Assembly: GCA_027024305.1 (NCBI GenBank)
Contig: JALVSO010000057.1
Location: forward strand, 1-10,834
Source of the DNA: Candidatus Parcubacteria bacterium
GTDB lineage: Bacteria; Patescibacteriota; Minisyncoccia; Phycocordibacterales; GCA-2747955
Direction of reading: 5' to 3'
DNA: 10,834 bases
Within the stretch, counting starts at the first letter, position 1; every line of letters starts with the position of its first letter. The position numbers were made by a program, and so were the translations under genes. This document shows, piece by piece, positions 1-6,183 of the stretch. The notes below the pieces were generated by a model that was given only the letters and a program-made list of their open reading frames with translations, was not told the origin of the DNA and did no database searches.

Positions 1-67
1 CCATACCTATGTATATTTTTTTGAATTATTATTAGACATAAACATTTTCCTTAATGCTTGATAATGG

Positions 68-89
68 CAAGCGAAAAAATTTTCACTTG
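68..89 (-). other. Hairpin in the region after murD
   Basis: CAAGTGAAAATTTTTTCGCTTG is a near-perfect self-complementary stretch (one G-U) about 75 nt past the murD stop. It could be the proS-murD terminator, but the Ts are inside the stem and no U-run follows, so the role is uncertain. Nothing else is recognised in 1-161; the last few bases could precede another minus-strand gene. Confidence 0.35.
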
Positions 90-161
90 GTTAAGGTATA
101 GCAGGTGGGGTTTATGTCGTTAACATAGAAAGATATACGAGATGAATACTTGTCATTATTG

Positions 162-1565
162 TTATGAAAGCTTCTCGCTTTTTTTCTTCGTCTTCTTAAA
201 AATTTTCACAAACTGATCATTCCTGTCATATTCGTTTTTAAATAACCCAAAGGAGGCCGCCCCCGGACTAAGCAAAATAATATCTCCCTTTTTGGTTAAA
301 CCAAGAGCTTTTTTAACAGCCTTCTTCATATTTCCAACCTCTTCAAAAGAAAAGCTCTTAAAATATTTTTTAATCTTATCGGTAGCTGTTCCGGAAAAAA
401 GAAAGGCTTCCTCTGTTTCTTTTTCAATGGTCCGAGCAAATTTTTTATAATCAAAATTTTTATCAACACCTCCTCCGATTAAATAAATTTTGCTTTTTGG
501 AAAAGCCTTTCTCAAGCTTTTAATGGTTAAAATGCTTGAGTCGGGCGTAGTAGAATTATTATCATTCCAAAAAGCCACCCCTTGAATCTTTCCCAAAAAT
601 TCCATTCGCCCCTCCACCGCTGAAAAATTTTCAACAACCTTTCTCTGAACTTTTTTAGGCACTTTCAAAATATCCGCCAAAGCTAAAACCTGGGCGATAT
701 TTTTTTTATTATGCTCTCCCAAAAGAGAATATTTTCACTTCGGCAATTTTGATGGACGAGCAATTATTTTTTTGCCGTCGTGCTTTCCGGAAAAATATTT
801 CCTAACCGCTCCGGACGACTGATTGGTTAAAATTAAATAATCACCTCTTTTTTGAAAAGCGAAAATATTGGCCTTATCCATAAAATATTTTTTCATGGAA
901 TGATAATAATTTTGGTGATCTCGAAAAAAATTGGTAAAAATAGAATAGGAAGGAGAAATTTTTAAATCACCAAAACCCTGTAAAAGCCAGGAATCCAACT
1001 CGCCCAAAAGAATATCCCCCTCTTTGATTTTTTCCAAAATCGGCAAATTGCTTGACCCGCGAACATTACCACAGACAAAAACCCTTTCCCCGTTTTCTTT
1101 TAAAAGTTTTTCAATGAGGGCGGTTACCGTAGATTTTCCTTTGGTTCCGGTCACTCCAATTCTCTTGACCTTATCGGCAAACTCTCTCTCAACAATTCAA
1201 TAGAGAAAAGCCACGGACTTGGTTACAATTTTTGAATTTTTTTTGGCATAAATAACAAAAGGGTTATTCAAAGGAGCTCCGTTGGGGTAAAAAACCAAGT
1301 CACGATTTTTATAATGTTCTTTCTTTTGTTTTTCACCTAAAAATAATTGCAACCGGGAACCGTTTTTTTGATATTTTTTAGCTATTTTTTTAATCTCTTT
1401 GATCTGTCGTGGAAAGGTTTTCTCATCCCGTGAGTCGGTAATGATTAAATCGGCTCCATATTTTAAAAGGAATTCAGCCTCCTTCAAGGCTCGCCCAAAA
1501 CCTCCCAGGCCCATCTGGGTTACTTTCTTTCCTTGAAAATATTTTTCAATCTCAGACTTTTTCAT
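162..1565 (-). CDS. murD: UDP-N-acetylmuramoylalanine--D-glutamate ligase (MurD), UGA read as Trp
   Basis: Cytoplasmic Mur ligase that adds D-glutamate to UDP-MurNAc-L-Ala using ATP, in peptidoglycan precursor synthesis. Read with UGA=Trp it is one 467-residue frame, normal for MurD, ending in TAA. Visible parts: N-terminal Rossmann glycine loop MGLGGFG (residues 18-24), ATP-binding P-loop GVTGTKGKST (137-146), the Mur signature LGEHNKKN (282-289), the NDNNSTTPDS segment of the central-to-C-terminal domain, and the C-terminal LLSPGAASF motif (431-439). Two in-frame UGA codons (1197-1199, residue 123; 735-737, residue 277) split it into three same-frame pieces under the standard code. Neither falls on a position I can call invariant. 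The ATG overlaps the proS stop by one base (TAATG), which suggests translational coupling. Its presence implies a cell wall and argues against a Mollicute host. Confidence 0.93.
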
Positions 1566-2800
1566 TATTTCAGAATTTCAAAAAGCTTCTCCTGAGAAAT
1601 CATTTCAACACTATCCTCACTTCTCTTTTTAAGCTCCACGGAATTACTTTCCAAAGTTTTCGGAGAAATAACCACCCGGTAAGGCATTCCCATTAAATCG
1701 GCATCGGCGAATTTTTCCCCCGGTCTTTTATCCCTATCGTCTCAAAAAACCTCTATTCCCTTTTCTTTTAATTCTTCATAGAGTTTTTCGGCCTCTTCCT
1801 CAACTCCGATATTGATTAAATGAACTTTAAAAGGGGCAATGCTTTCCGGCCAAACAATTCCCTTTTCATCGGCAAAGACTTCCACCACCGTTCCCATCAA
1901 TCGCGAAATCCCAATTCCATAGGAGCCCATAAAAACCAATTGCTCTTTTCCCTCTTTATCTTTATAGATTAATTGAGCCGGTTCTGAAAATTTTGTTCCC
2001 AAAGTAAAAATATTTCCCGTCTCAATGGCTTTCTTTTCTATCAGTTTATTTTTATCCAGACCAAGCTCCTCTAAAATCTCATCACTATAAACTTCTCTAT
2101 TAACGGCAATCTTTTTTTCTTCATCTAAATAGATTAAATCTTCTCCCGCCTCTGAAAGAGTTTGAAATTCATGGGAAAATTTTGAAAAGGTCCCCCCGGA
2201 AGCGAAAGTCAAATAGGTTAAATCCCCAAGACCAACTCTTTGAAAAATTTTTTGATAAGCCTCTTTTGCCTTTTCATAAAAAATATTATGTTCTTCTTTG
2301 TTCTTGGAAAAAGAATAGAGAGCCTTTCAAAAAAATTCTCTCCCCCTCATAATTCCGGACTTTGAACGAGTTTCATTACGAAACATATCCCTGATATCAT
2401 AGGGATAGGCCGGTAAATCTCTGTGAGATTCAATATAGTCTTTCATTAATTCAGTAAAAGCCTCTTCATGGGTAAAAGCCAGTCCCAGATCAGTTCCATT
2501 TTTCAGTTGAGTTTTAAATCAATTATCCACCAAAGCATCATCTCAACGATTGGTCTTTTCCCAGGTTTCTTTTTTTTGCAGAGCAGTGCTTTTCATTTTT
2601 ACTCCGCCAATGCTGTTCATCTCTTCTTCAATAATTTTAGAAATTTTCTCAATGACTCTCAAGCCCAAGGGCAAAAAAGAATAAACCCCGGCCATTTCTT
2701 TGTGAATAAAAGCGGCCCGAATTAGAAGTTGAGCATTCTTACTAACCTCATCCTTTGGAGCAAACTTTTGTGTTTTACTAAATAAATTACTTTGTTTCAT
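1565..2800 (-). CDS. proS: Prolyl-tRNA synthetase, short form without editing insertion, UGA read as Trp
   Basis: Class II synthetase charging tRNA-Pro in the cytoplasm; 411 residues, ending in TAA. The N-terminal segment matches bacterial ProRS ([15 protein letters not shown], then [11 protein letters not shown] as motif 1). Then come THEE, motif 2 [17 protein letters not shown], the proline-pocket segment [11 protein letters not shown] (202-212), motif 3 GSYGIGISR (292-300) and the C-terminal anticodon-binding domain ([16 protein letters not shown]). The roughly 180-residue INS editing domain of E. coli ProRS is absent: AVNREV is followed within about 30 residues by [12 protein letters not shown]. 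Four in-frame UGA codons encode residues 86, 94, 158 and 353. Residue 86 aligns with the Trp of WQESGRWEQYG in E. coli. First gene of the proS-murD pair; no clear Shine-Dalgarno. The ATG was chosen because the family N-terminus begins there. Confidence 0.95.
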
Positions 2801-2886
2801 AAAGATTATTCTATCATTTTTTAAAAGAAAAAGAAAAAAAGCAAGTCAAATTTTTTAAATATTTTTTAAATACAAAATCTTTTTTA

Positions 2887-2920
2887 AAACACTATGATAT
2901 ATCATTATATCATAGTGTTT
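2887..2920. repeat. Perfect 15-bp inverted repeat with 4-nt centre
   Basis: The arms AAACACTATGATATA (2887-2901) and its exact reverse complement (2906-2920) flank TCAT. No T-run follows on either strand as an intrinsic terminator would need, and the repeat covers the proposed proS -10 box. A repressor-binding site, or a hairpin at the 5' end of the proS-murD mRNA, is the likeliest role. Confidence 0.7.
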
Positions 2921-2934
2921 CATCTAGATTTCAA
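2887..2934 (-). promoter_or_regulatory. Putative proS-murD promoter inside a palindrome
   Basis: On the minus strand an extended -10 element TGATATAAT occupies 2904-2912. A possible -35 TTGAAA lies at 2929-2934 with a long 19-nt spacer, so the extended -10 may carry most of the recognition. The -10 lies within a perfect 15-bp inverted repeat (2887-2901 and 2906-2920), a layout expected of an operator. The start codon is about 100 nt downstream. Motif match only. Confidence 0.5.
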
Positions 2935-2942
2935 CGTAACTC

Positions 2943-2978
2943 TTTCAACACATCCAATTTTCAACACATCCGATGTGT
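2943..2978. repeat. Direct repeat TTTCAACACATCC x2 plus small palindrome
   Basis: The 13-nt unit TTTCAACACATCC occurs at 2943-2955 and again at 2959-2971, a 16-nt period. The second copy runs into a 7-bp inverted repeat, ACACATC-C-GATGTGT (2964-2978). The block sits just upstream of the proposed proS promoter, between it and the terminator of the next gene. It could bind a regulator; function unknown. Confidence 0.55.
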
Positions 2979-3013
2979 AGGATTTTCAAAAAAGGCTGAC
3001 ACGGCTATATTAA

Positions 3014-3047
3014 AAAGAAAAAAACCGGAATCTTGCAATTCCGGTTT
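3014..3047 (-). terminator. Intrinsic terminator of the unrecognised gene at 3073-3759
   Basis: A perfect 10-bp stem (AAACCGGAAT at 3022-3031 with ATTCCGGTTT at 3038-3047) closes a 6-nt loop. On the minus strand it is followed by a T-rich tract (TTTTTTTCTTTTT). It lies about 25 nt past the TAG stop. Confidence 0.85.
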
Positions 3048-3072
3048 AATAATTGAAACAGCTAGAACTTTC

Positions 3073-3759
3073 CTAGCCATTATCTTGGCTGAAAGCTCCT
3101 TTGAGGAAATCCAAATCCTCTCTATCTTCGATTCCGGCTTCAGCAAGTTTTTGTAAAAATTCATCAACGGCTGGTTCCGGAAGGTACCTGGAAAGATACC
3201 AAACCACTATTATGAGACTCCCCCTATCGAAATCATCGCTCTGAATAGACTTCAAAAGTTCATCAGAGGAAAAATTCTCCGGGGAAATCCTCATAGAGAG
3301 AAGTAAAAAATCATGACGCCTTAGATACTTCTCGTGTAAACTAAGGTCATCCAGACTCACACTGCCTCCCAATTCCATATATGTTTCCAGGAATGACATC
3401 CTATTCCGGGGGCTTATATCGCCAGACCTTTTTCCCAAGGCATGCTCAGCCATAGCCTCTTTGAAAAAAAACTGGATTCTTGGTTCTGCTTTTTTATAAA
3501 ACTCCCGGACTGTCTCGCCGAATCTGCGCCAAAAAACGCTTTTTCCGAAAAGCAATTCTGGGTCAATGGCCACTGCCACCAGAAAATCATCATAGAGTTC
3601 TTTCACATCAATAAAAGCCTCAAACAATTCCTTAAATGTGAGACCTGTTCTTTGGTCACAATACTCATTCGGGGTACCACTATTATTCAAGAGATACTTA
3701 ATTTCTCTCGCCAACAGCTGTGCCGGATAATATTTACAGCCATAATAATAGATACTCAT
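3073..3759 (-). CDS. Hypothetical protein, 228 residues
   Basis: I do not recognise this protein. It is 228 residues long, ends in TAG, and uses two ordinary TGG Trp codons and no UGA. It has no signal peptide or membrane span; the composition is charged and mainly helical, with a Tyr-rich start (MSIYYYGCKYYPAQLL) and an acidic C-terminus ending KGAFSQDNG. Cysteines occur only near the N-terminus (Cys8 and one in NEYCDQ). A soluble cytoplasmic helical protein is the plainest reading. It is a single-gene unit between grpE and proS, with a good promoter about 45 nt upstream and a strong terminator just downstream. It is real on the grounds of frame length, flanking signals and strand. A weak GAGAGA lies 5' of the ATG. 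It may be restricted to this lineage. Confidence 0.8.
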   Translation of the reverse strand: MSIYYYGCKYYPAQLLAREIKYLLNNSGTPNEYCDQRTGLTFKELFEAFIDVKELYDDFLVAVAIDPELLFGKSVFWRRFGETVREFYKKAEPRIQFFFKEAMAEHALGKRSGDISPRNRMSFLETYMELGGSVSLDDLSLHEKYLRRHDFLLLSMRISPENFSSDELLKSIQSDDFDRGSLIIVVWYLSRYLPEPAVDEFLQKLAEAGIEDREDLDFLKGAFSQDNG

Positions 3760-3803
3760 CGTCTTATCTCTCTATTCTTTGATTAAAAGATATTCCAGGT
3801 TTA

Positions 3804-3831
3804 ATTATACATTAACACATAGTTTTAGCAA
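3804..3831 (-). promoter_or_regulatory. Putative promoter of the 3073-3759 gene
   Basis: Minus-strand TTGCTA (3826-3831), a 16-nt spacer, then a consensus TATAAT (3804-3809), placing transcription start about 35-40 nt before the ATG. The elements lie between the two arms of an inverted repeat (CCAGGTTT at 3795-3802 and AAACCTGG at 3836-3843). Confidence 0.65.
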
Positions 3832-3848
3832 GAAAAAACCTGGTAACA

Positions 3849-4433
3849 TTACTCAGGCTTTTTATATTTATAGGTTTTCACTTTAGCCTCCCTTAAAATT
3901 TTATCTCCAATTTTGTATCCTTTTTGGACTACTTGAGCAACCTTTCCATCTTTTGCTTCTTCCTCTGTTTCCATATTTTCCAAAGAGAGATACTTTTTCT
4001 CGTCAAAATCCTCTCCCTCCTCTCCATATTGATCCACACCGTTATCCAAAAGAACCTGTTTAAATTGATTATAGATATATTCCACTCCCGTTCTTCAAGC
4101 CTTATCAACTTTTTCCCAGGCCTCTTTATTGGAAAAGGCCGCTTCAAAATTATCCAGAATTGGCACTAAATCCATAATCAAAGCCTCCTTGCCTAAAGCC
4201 GTAAAAAGCTTCTTTTCTTCTCCGTGTCTCTTTTTCAAATTGGCCATCTCCGCCCTTTCTCTCTGCCAACCCTCCAAGTATTCTCTTTTCTCCTCCTCCA
4301 ACTTTTTTATTTTTTCTTTTAGTTTTTTTTCCGTTTTAGTCTTTGTAAAAGAAGACCCACCATCAACTTCTTCCTCAAAAATCACGTCTTCAATTTCATT
4401 CTTTTTCTTTTTCTCTTCTTTTTTCTTTGTCAT
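3849..4433 (-). CDS. grpE: Nucleotide exchange factor GrpE, UGA read as Trp
   Basis: Co-chaperone that releases ADP from DnaK; cytoplasmic homodimer. The frame is 194 residues, typical for GrpE, and ends in TAA. It has a long, highly charged Lys/Glu N-terminus, a helical dimerisation region (KKLEEEKREYLEGWQRERAE, then MANLKKRHGEEKK), the MDLVPILDNFEAA segment, and a C-terminal beta domain ending in VAQVVQKGYKIGDKILREAKV, the standard GrpE ending. One in-frame UGA (4095-4097, residue 113) falls in DKA-W-RTGVEYIYNQF, where GrpE proteins commonly have W-x-x-G-V. Without read-through the protein loses its beta domain. No dnaK, dnaJ or hrcA is adjacent, so it is not in the classic heat-shock operon here, and no CIRCE element is visible upstream. 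Confidence 0.93.
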
Positions 4434-4453
4434 ATTTTTTAAATTTCCATACT

Positions 4454-4462
4454 ATTATATCA
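4454..4462 (-). promoter_or_regulatory. Putative grpE promoter (extended -10)
   Basis: The minus-strand sequence TGATATAAT is a full extended -10 match. The -35 position at 17-nt spacing is only a T-run. It lies just after the rpsG terminator and about 20 nt before the grpE ATG, giving a very short leader. Confidence 0.55.
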
Positions 4463-4476
4463 AAAAAACCTAAGAT

Positions 4477-4518
4477 AAAAAAAACCCGGGATTGATTTTT
4501 AAATTCAATAACCGAGTT
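4477..4518 (-). terminator. Intrinsic terminator after rpsG
   Basis: On the minus strand AACTCGGTTATTGA (4505-4518) pairs with TCAATCCCGGGTT (4483-4495), with one small internal mismatch, and is followed by a run of eight Ts. An A-run on the other side would make it partly bidirectional. It starts about 12 nt after the rpsG TAG. Confidence 0.8.
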
Positions 4519-4529
4519 TTTTTAGTTTC

Positions 4530-4997
4530 CTATCAAGCAAAATGGGCAAAAGCTTTATTGGCCTCGGCCATCTTGTGGGTATCTTCTTTCTTCTTAACTG
4601 CCGGACCTTCTCCCTGAGCAGACTCTATTAACAAGTTAGCCAGCTTTTCAGCCATGGGTTTTCCTTTTCCATCTCTGGCGAAATTAATTATTCACCTCAT
4701 GGAGAGAGCCAGTTGCCTATCGGCTGAAACGGGAATGGGGACCTGATAATTGGCTCCTCCAACTCTTCTGGATTTAACTTCCATTTCCGGCCCTACATTT
4801 TTCAAGGCTGTTTCAAATACCTCCAAAGGATTTTTCTCACCCCTATCTTTAATAATATCCAGGGCATCGTAAACTATTTTTAAAGCCACGGACTTCTTAC
4901 CATCCAGCATTATGTAATTTACAAATTTTGACAATTTTTTTGAGTTATATTTCAGATCGGGTTTTATTCTATCTATTTTTTTATGTGGTCTTCTCAT
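4530..4997 (-). CDS. rpsG: 30S ribosomal protein S7, with two UGA codons at conserved Trp positions
   Basis: Primary 16S rRNA-binding protein of the small-subunit head. With UGA=Trp it is 155 residues, the usual S7 length, and stops at TAG (4530-4532). Recognisable blocks are [60 protein letters not shown] at 4692-4694 is residue 102 in SMR-W-IINFAR, aligned with AMRWIVEAAR of E. coli S7. UGA at 4533-4535 is the last residue (155) after KAFAHFA, matching the C-terminal Trp of E. coli S7 (FAHYRW). These two positions are the best evidence in the window that UGA means Trp. The gene follows rpsL by 26 nt with a weak AGAAAG before the ATG. fusA, often the next gene in the str operon, is not here: a terminator follows directly. 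Confidence 0.97.
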
Positions 4998-5023
4998 CTT
5001 TCTTTTTGATTAAAATTAGTAAA

Positions 5024-5437
5024 TTATTGCTTTTTTGGTTTCTTGGCACCATACTTGGATCTACCCTGCATTCTGCCTTCCACCGGTGTAGCGTCAAGCT
5101 TACCTCGGACGATGGTATATCTAACTCCAATATCCTTAACTTTTCCACCTCTAACCAAAACCACGGAGTGCTCCTGCAATGAATGCTTTTCCCCCGGAAT
5201 ATAGGCTGTAACTTCCACACCGTTGGTTAATTTTACCCTAGCGATTTTCCTGACAGCTGAGTTAGGTTTTTTCGGATTAGTTGTTGTAACCTTGGTGCAA
5301 ACTCCTCTCTTAAAAGGAGAAAAGTACTTTGTTGGCTTATTTTTTAGAGAATTAAATCCATACCTTAAAACAACAGCCTTGGGCTTTTTTGTTTGTTTTT
5401 TTCTTTTTTTTCTTACCAATTGATTGATTGTTGACAT
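5024..5437 (-). CDS. rpsL: 30S ribosomal protein S12
   Basis: Decoding-centre protein of the small subunit; 137 residues, TAA stop, no UGA codons. The family is clear from the start [14 protein letters not shown] and the blocks [44 protein letters not shown] and [13 protein letters not shown]. Compared with E. coli S12, a segment about 13 residues longer sits before KRGVC, similar to the longer S12 forms of Gram-positive bacteria. The normally near-invariant VKDLPGVRY loop reads VKDIGVRY: the proline (Pro91 in E. coli numbering with Met) is missing by an in-frame 3-nt difference. This is the streptomycin-site loop close to the decoding centre. First gene of rpsL-rpsG, with a leader of roughly 90 nt containing a strong hairpin. 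No Shine-Dalgarno; the leader next to the ATG is almost all A and T. Confidence 0.97.
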   Translation of the reverse strand: MSTINQLVRKKRKKQTKKPKAVVLRYGFNSLKNKPTKYFSPFKRGVCTKVTTTNPKKPNSAVRKIARVKLTNGVEVTAYIPGEKHSLQEHSVVLVRGGKVKDIGVRYTIVRGKLDATPVEGRMQGRSKYGAKKPKKQ

Positions 5438-5455
5438 TTTTATTTTAAATTAAAG

Positions 5456-5481
5456 TTTTCGCTTTCAGCTAAAAACGAAAA
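5456..5481 (-). promoter_or_regulatory. Leader hairpin upstream of rpsL
   Basis: These 26 nt fold as an uninterrupted 11-bp stem (nine Watson-Crick pairs and two G-U) with a 4-nt AGCT loop, in the 5' leader 18 nt before the rpsL ATG. No U-tract follows, so it is not a terminator. Position suggests feedback control or control of translation start for the S12-S7 mRNA; no known regulatory class recognised. Confidence 0.5.
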
Positions 5482-5533
5482 AATTATTGATACATTGTAA
5501 ACCTTTATCTGCGATTTTGATACAATTGGCGCT

Positions 5534-5561
5534 ATTATAAACTATTTTCCTGAAAAAACAA
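5534..5561 (-). promoter_or_regulatory. Putative rpsL-rpsG promoter
   Basis: Minus-strand TTGTTT (5556-5561), a 16-nt spacer, then consensus TATAAT (5534-5539). The -35 hexamer overlaps the base and T-tract of the preceding operon's terminator. The leader to the ATG at 5437 would be about 90 nt. Confidence 0.65.
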
Positions 5562-5588
5562 GCTCGGTTTTTAATAAAAAAACCGCTT
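5553..5588 (-). terminator. Intrinsic terminator of the four-gene envelope operon
   Basis: On the minus strand AAGCGGTTTTT (5578-5588) pairs with AAAAACCG-AG-CTT (5560-5572) around a 5-nt loop with a 2-nt bulge, followed by GTTTTTT. It lies about 60 nt past the TAG of the last operon gene. The intervening 3' region also has a weak hairpin (about 5624-5642) and a G-rich tract. Confidence 0.75.
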
Positions 5589-5648
5589 CTGAACCGAACT
5601 TTTAGATATAAATAGACCCCCCCTCCCAAAGTCACTTTGAGTTTTTTT

Positions 5649-6173
5649 CTATTCAAGAGGCTCCCTGTAGGGGTCCAGACCGTCACTTTTTACAATCTCT
5701 GTCTTGTTTTCTTTTAAAACATCGCTTAGTGTTTTTTCCTTATTCCCTCCCGCAAAACGACTGGCGTGTTCTTTCATATCGGATATCAAAGCTTCCCCTT
5801 CGGAATCATTATCCGCTTTTTTAATCTTGACCCCTTCATAATCATCGAAATTGCTCTGTTTTTTTCTCTTAACCTCCTCTCTGATTTTACTGAAAATTAT
5901 CTCATCTATTTTTCTGGCGACTTCTCTTGATTTTTCGGGGCTCAAACCGACCTCTTTCTCCAAAAGCTCTATAAATTTTGACAGAGGAATTAAATTCAAA
6001 GTAATATAGCCAATTAACCGAATAATGGCATCAACCCTGTCAACTCTTATTTTTAAGTTCTTTCCTATCAGAGTCATATCCTCGGTTACTCAAGTGTCCA
6101 ACAAAATTTCTTGAATCGCCGGGTCAGCCTTGGAAAAAGCCTCTTTAATTTTTTCTTCTGTGAATTCAATCAT
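5649..6173 (-). CDS. Small conserved-type helical protein, UGA read as Trp
   Basis: A 174-residue protein, TAG stop. The ATG at 6173 was chosen because it extends the frame through one UGA (6090-6092, residue 28) and lies 10 nt after the stop of the preceding gene. No signal peptide or clear membrane span. The first half is helical (AFSKADPAIQEILLD, IPLSKFIELLEKEVGLSPEK, VARKIDEIIFSKIREEVKRK). The second half is polar, charged and probably disordered, ending DGLDPYREPLE. The pattern of an N-terminal helix, then L-S-x-E-x-x-x-x-V-A-x-x-I-x-x-x-I-F, is reminiscent of small uncharacterised proteins found beside pilus or secretion genes in CPR genomes (DUF5663-like); this is from memory and not firm. 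Last gene of the operon, so probably works with the large exported protein encoded just upstream. Confidence 0.8.
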
Positions 6174-6183
6174 ATTTTTTTTA

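Noticed and set aside
7..45. A 12-residue minus-strand mini-ORF preceded by AAGGA
   Set aside because: Too short to support; could be chance. Noted only because it lies after murD near the window edge.
1..161. tRNA or other structured RNA gene after murD
   Set aside because: No cloverleaf, T-loop motif or CCA end could be found; only one A/T-rich hairpin.
735..2545. Selenocysteine at UGA
   Set aside because: The proteins are not selenoproteins, the sites match Trp, and UGA is too frequent and occurs in ribosomal proteins.
2468..2725. Plus-strand reading frames such as 2468-2725, 3442-3786, 4129-4473 and 10127-10447
   Set aside because: They lie antisense to well-supported minus-strand genes, with low-complexity or meaningless translations.
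2961..3167. Minus-strand frame overlapping the end of the 3073-3759 gene
   Set aside because: It runs across the terminator hairpin and overlaps the supported gene in another frame.
4434..4482. CIRCE heat-shock operator before grpE
   Set aside because: No TTAGCACTC-N9-GAGTGCTAA-like inverted repeat is present.
4692..4694. UGA read as glycine (table 25)
   Set aside because: The aligned S7, ProRS and GrpE positions are Trp in the families, and Gly does not fit the S7 MRW or the C-terminal FAHFxW position.
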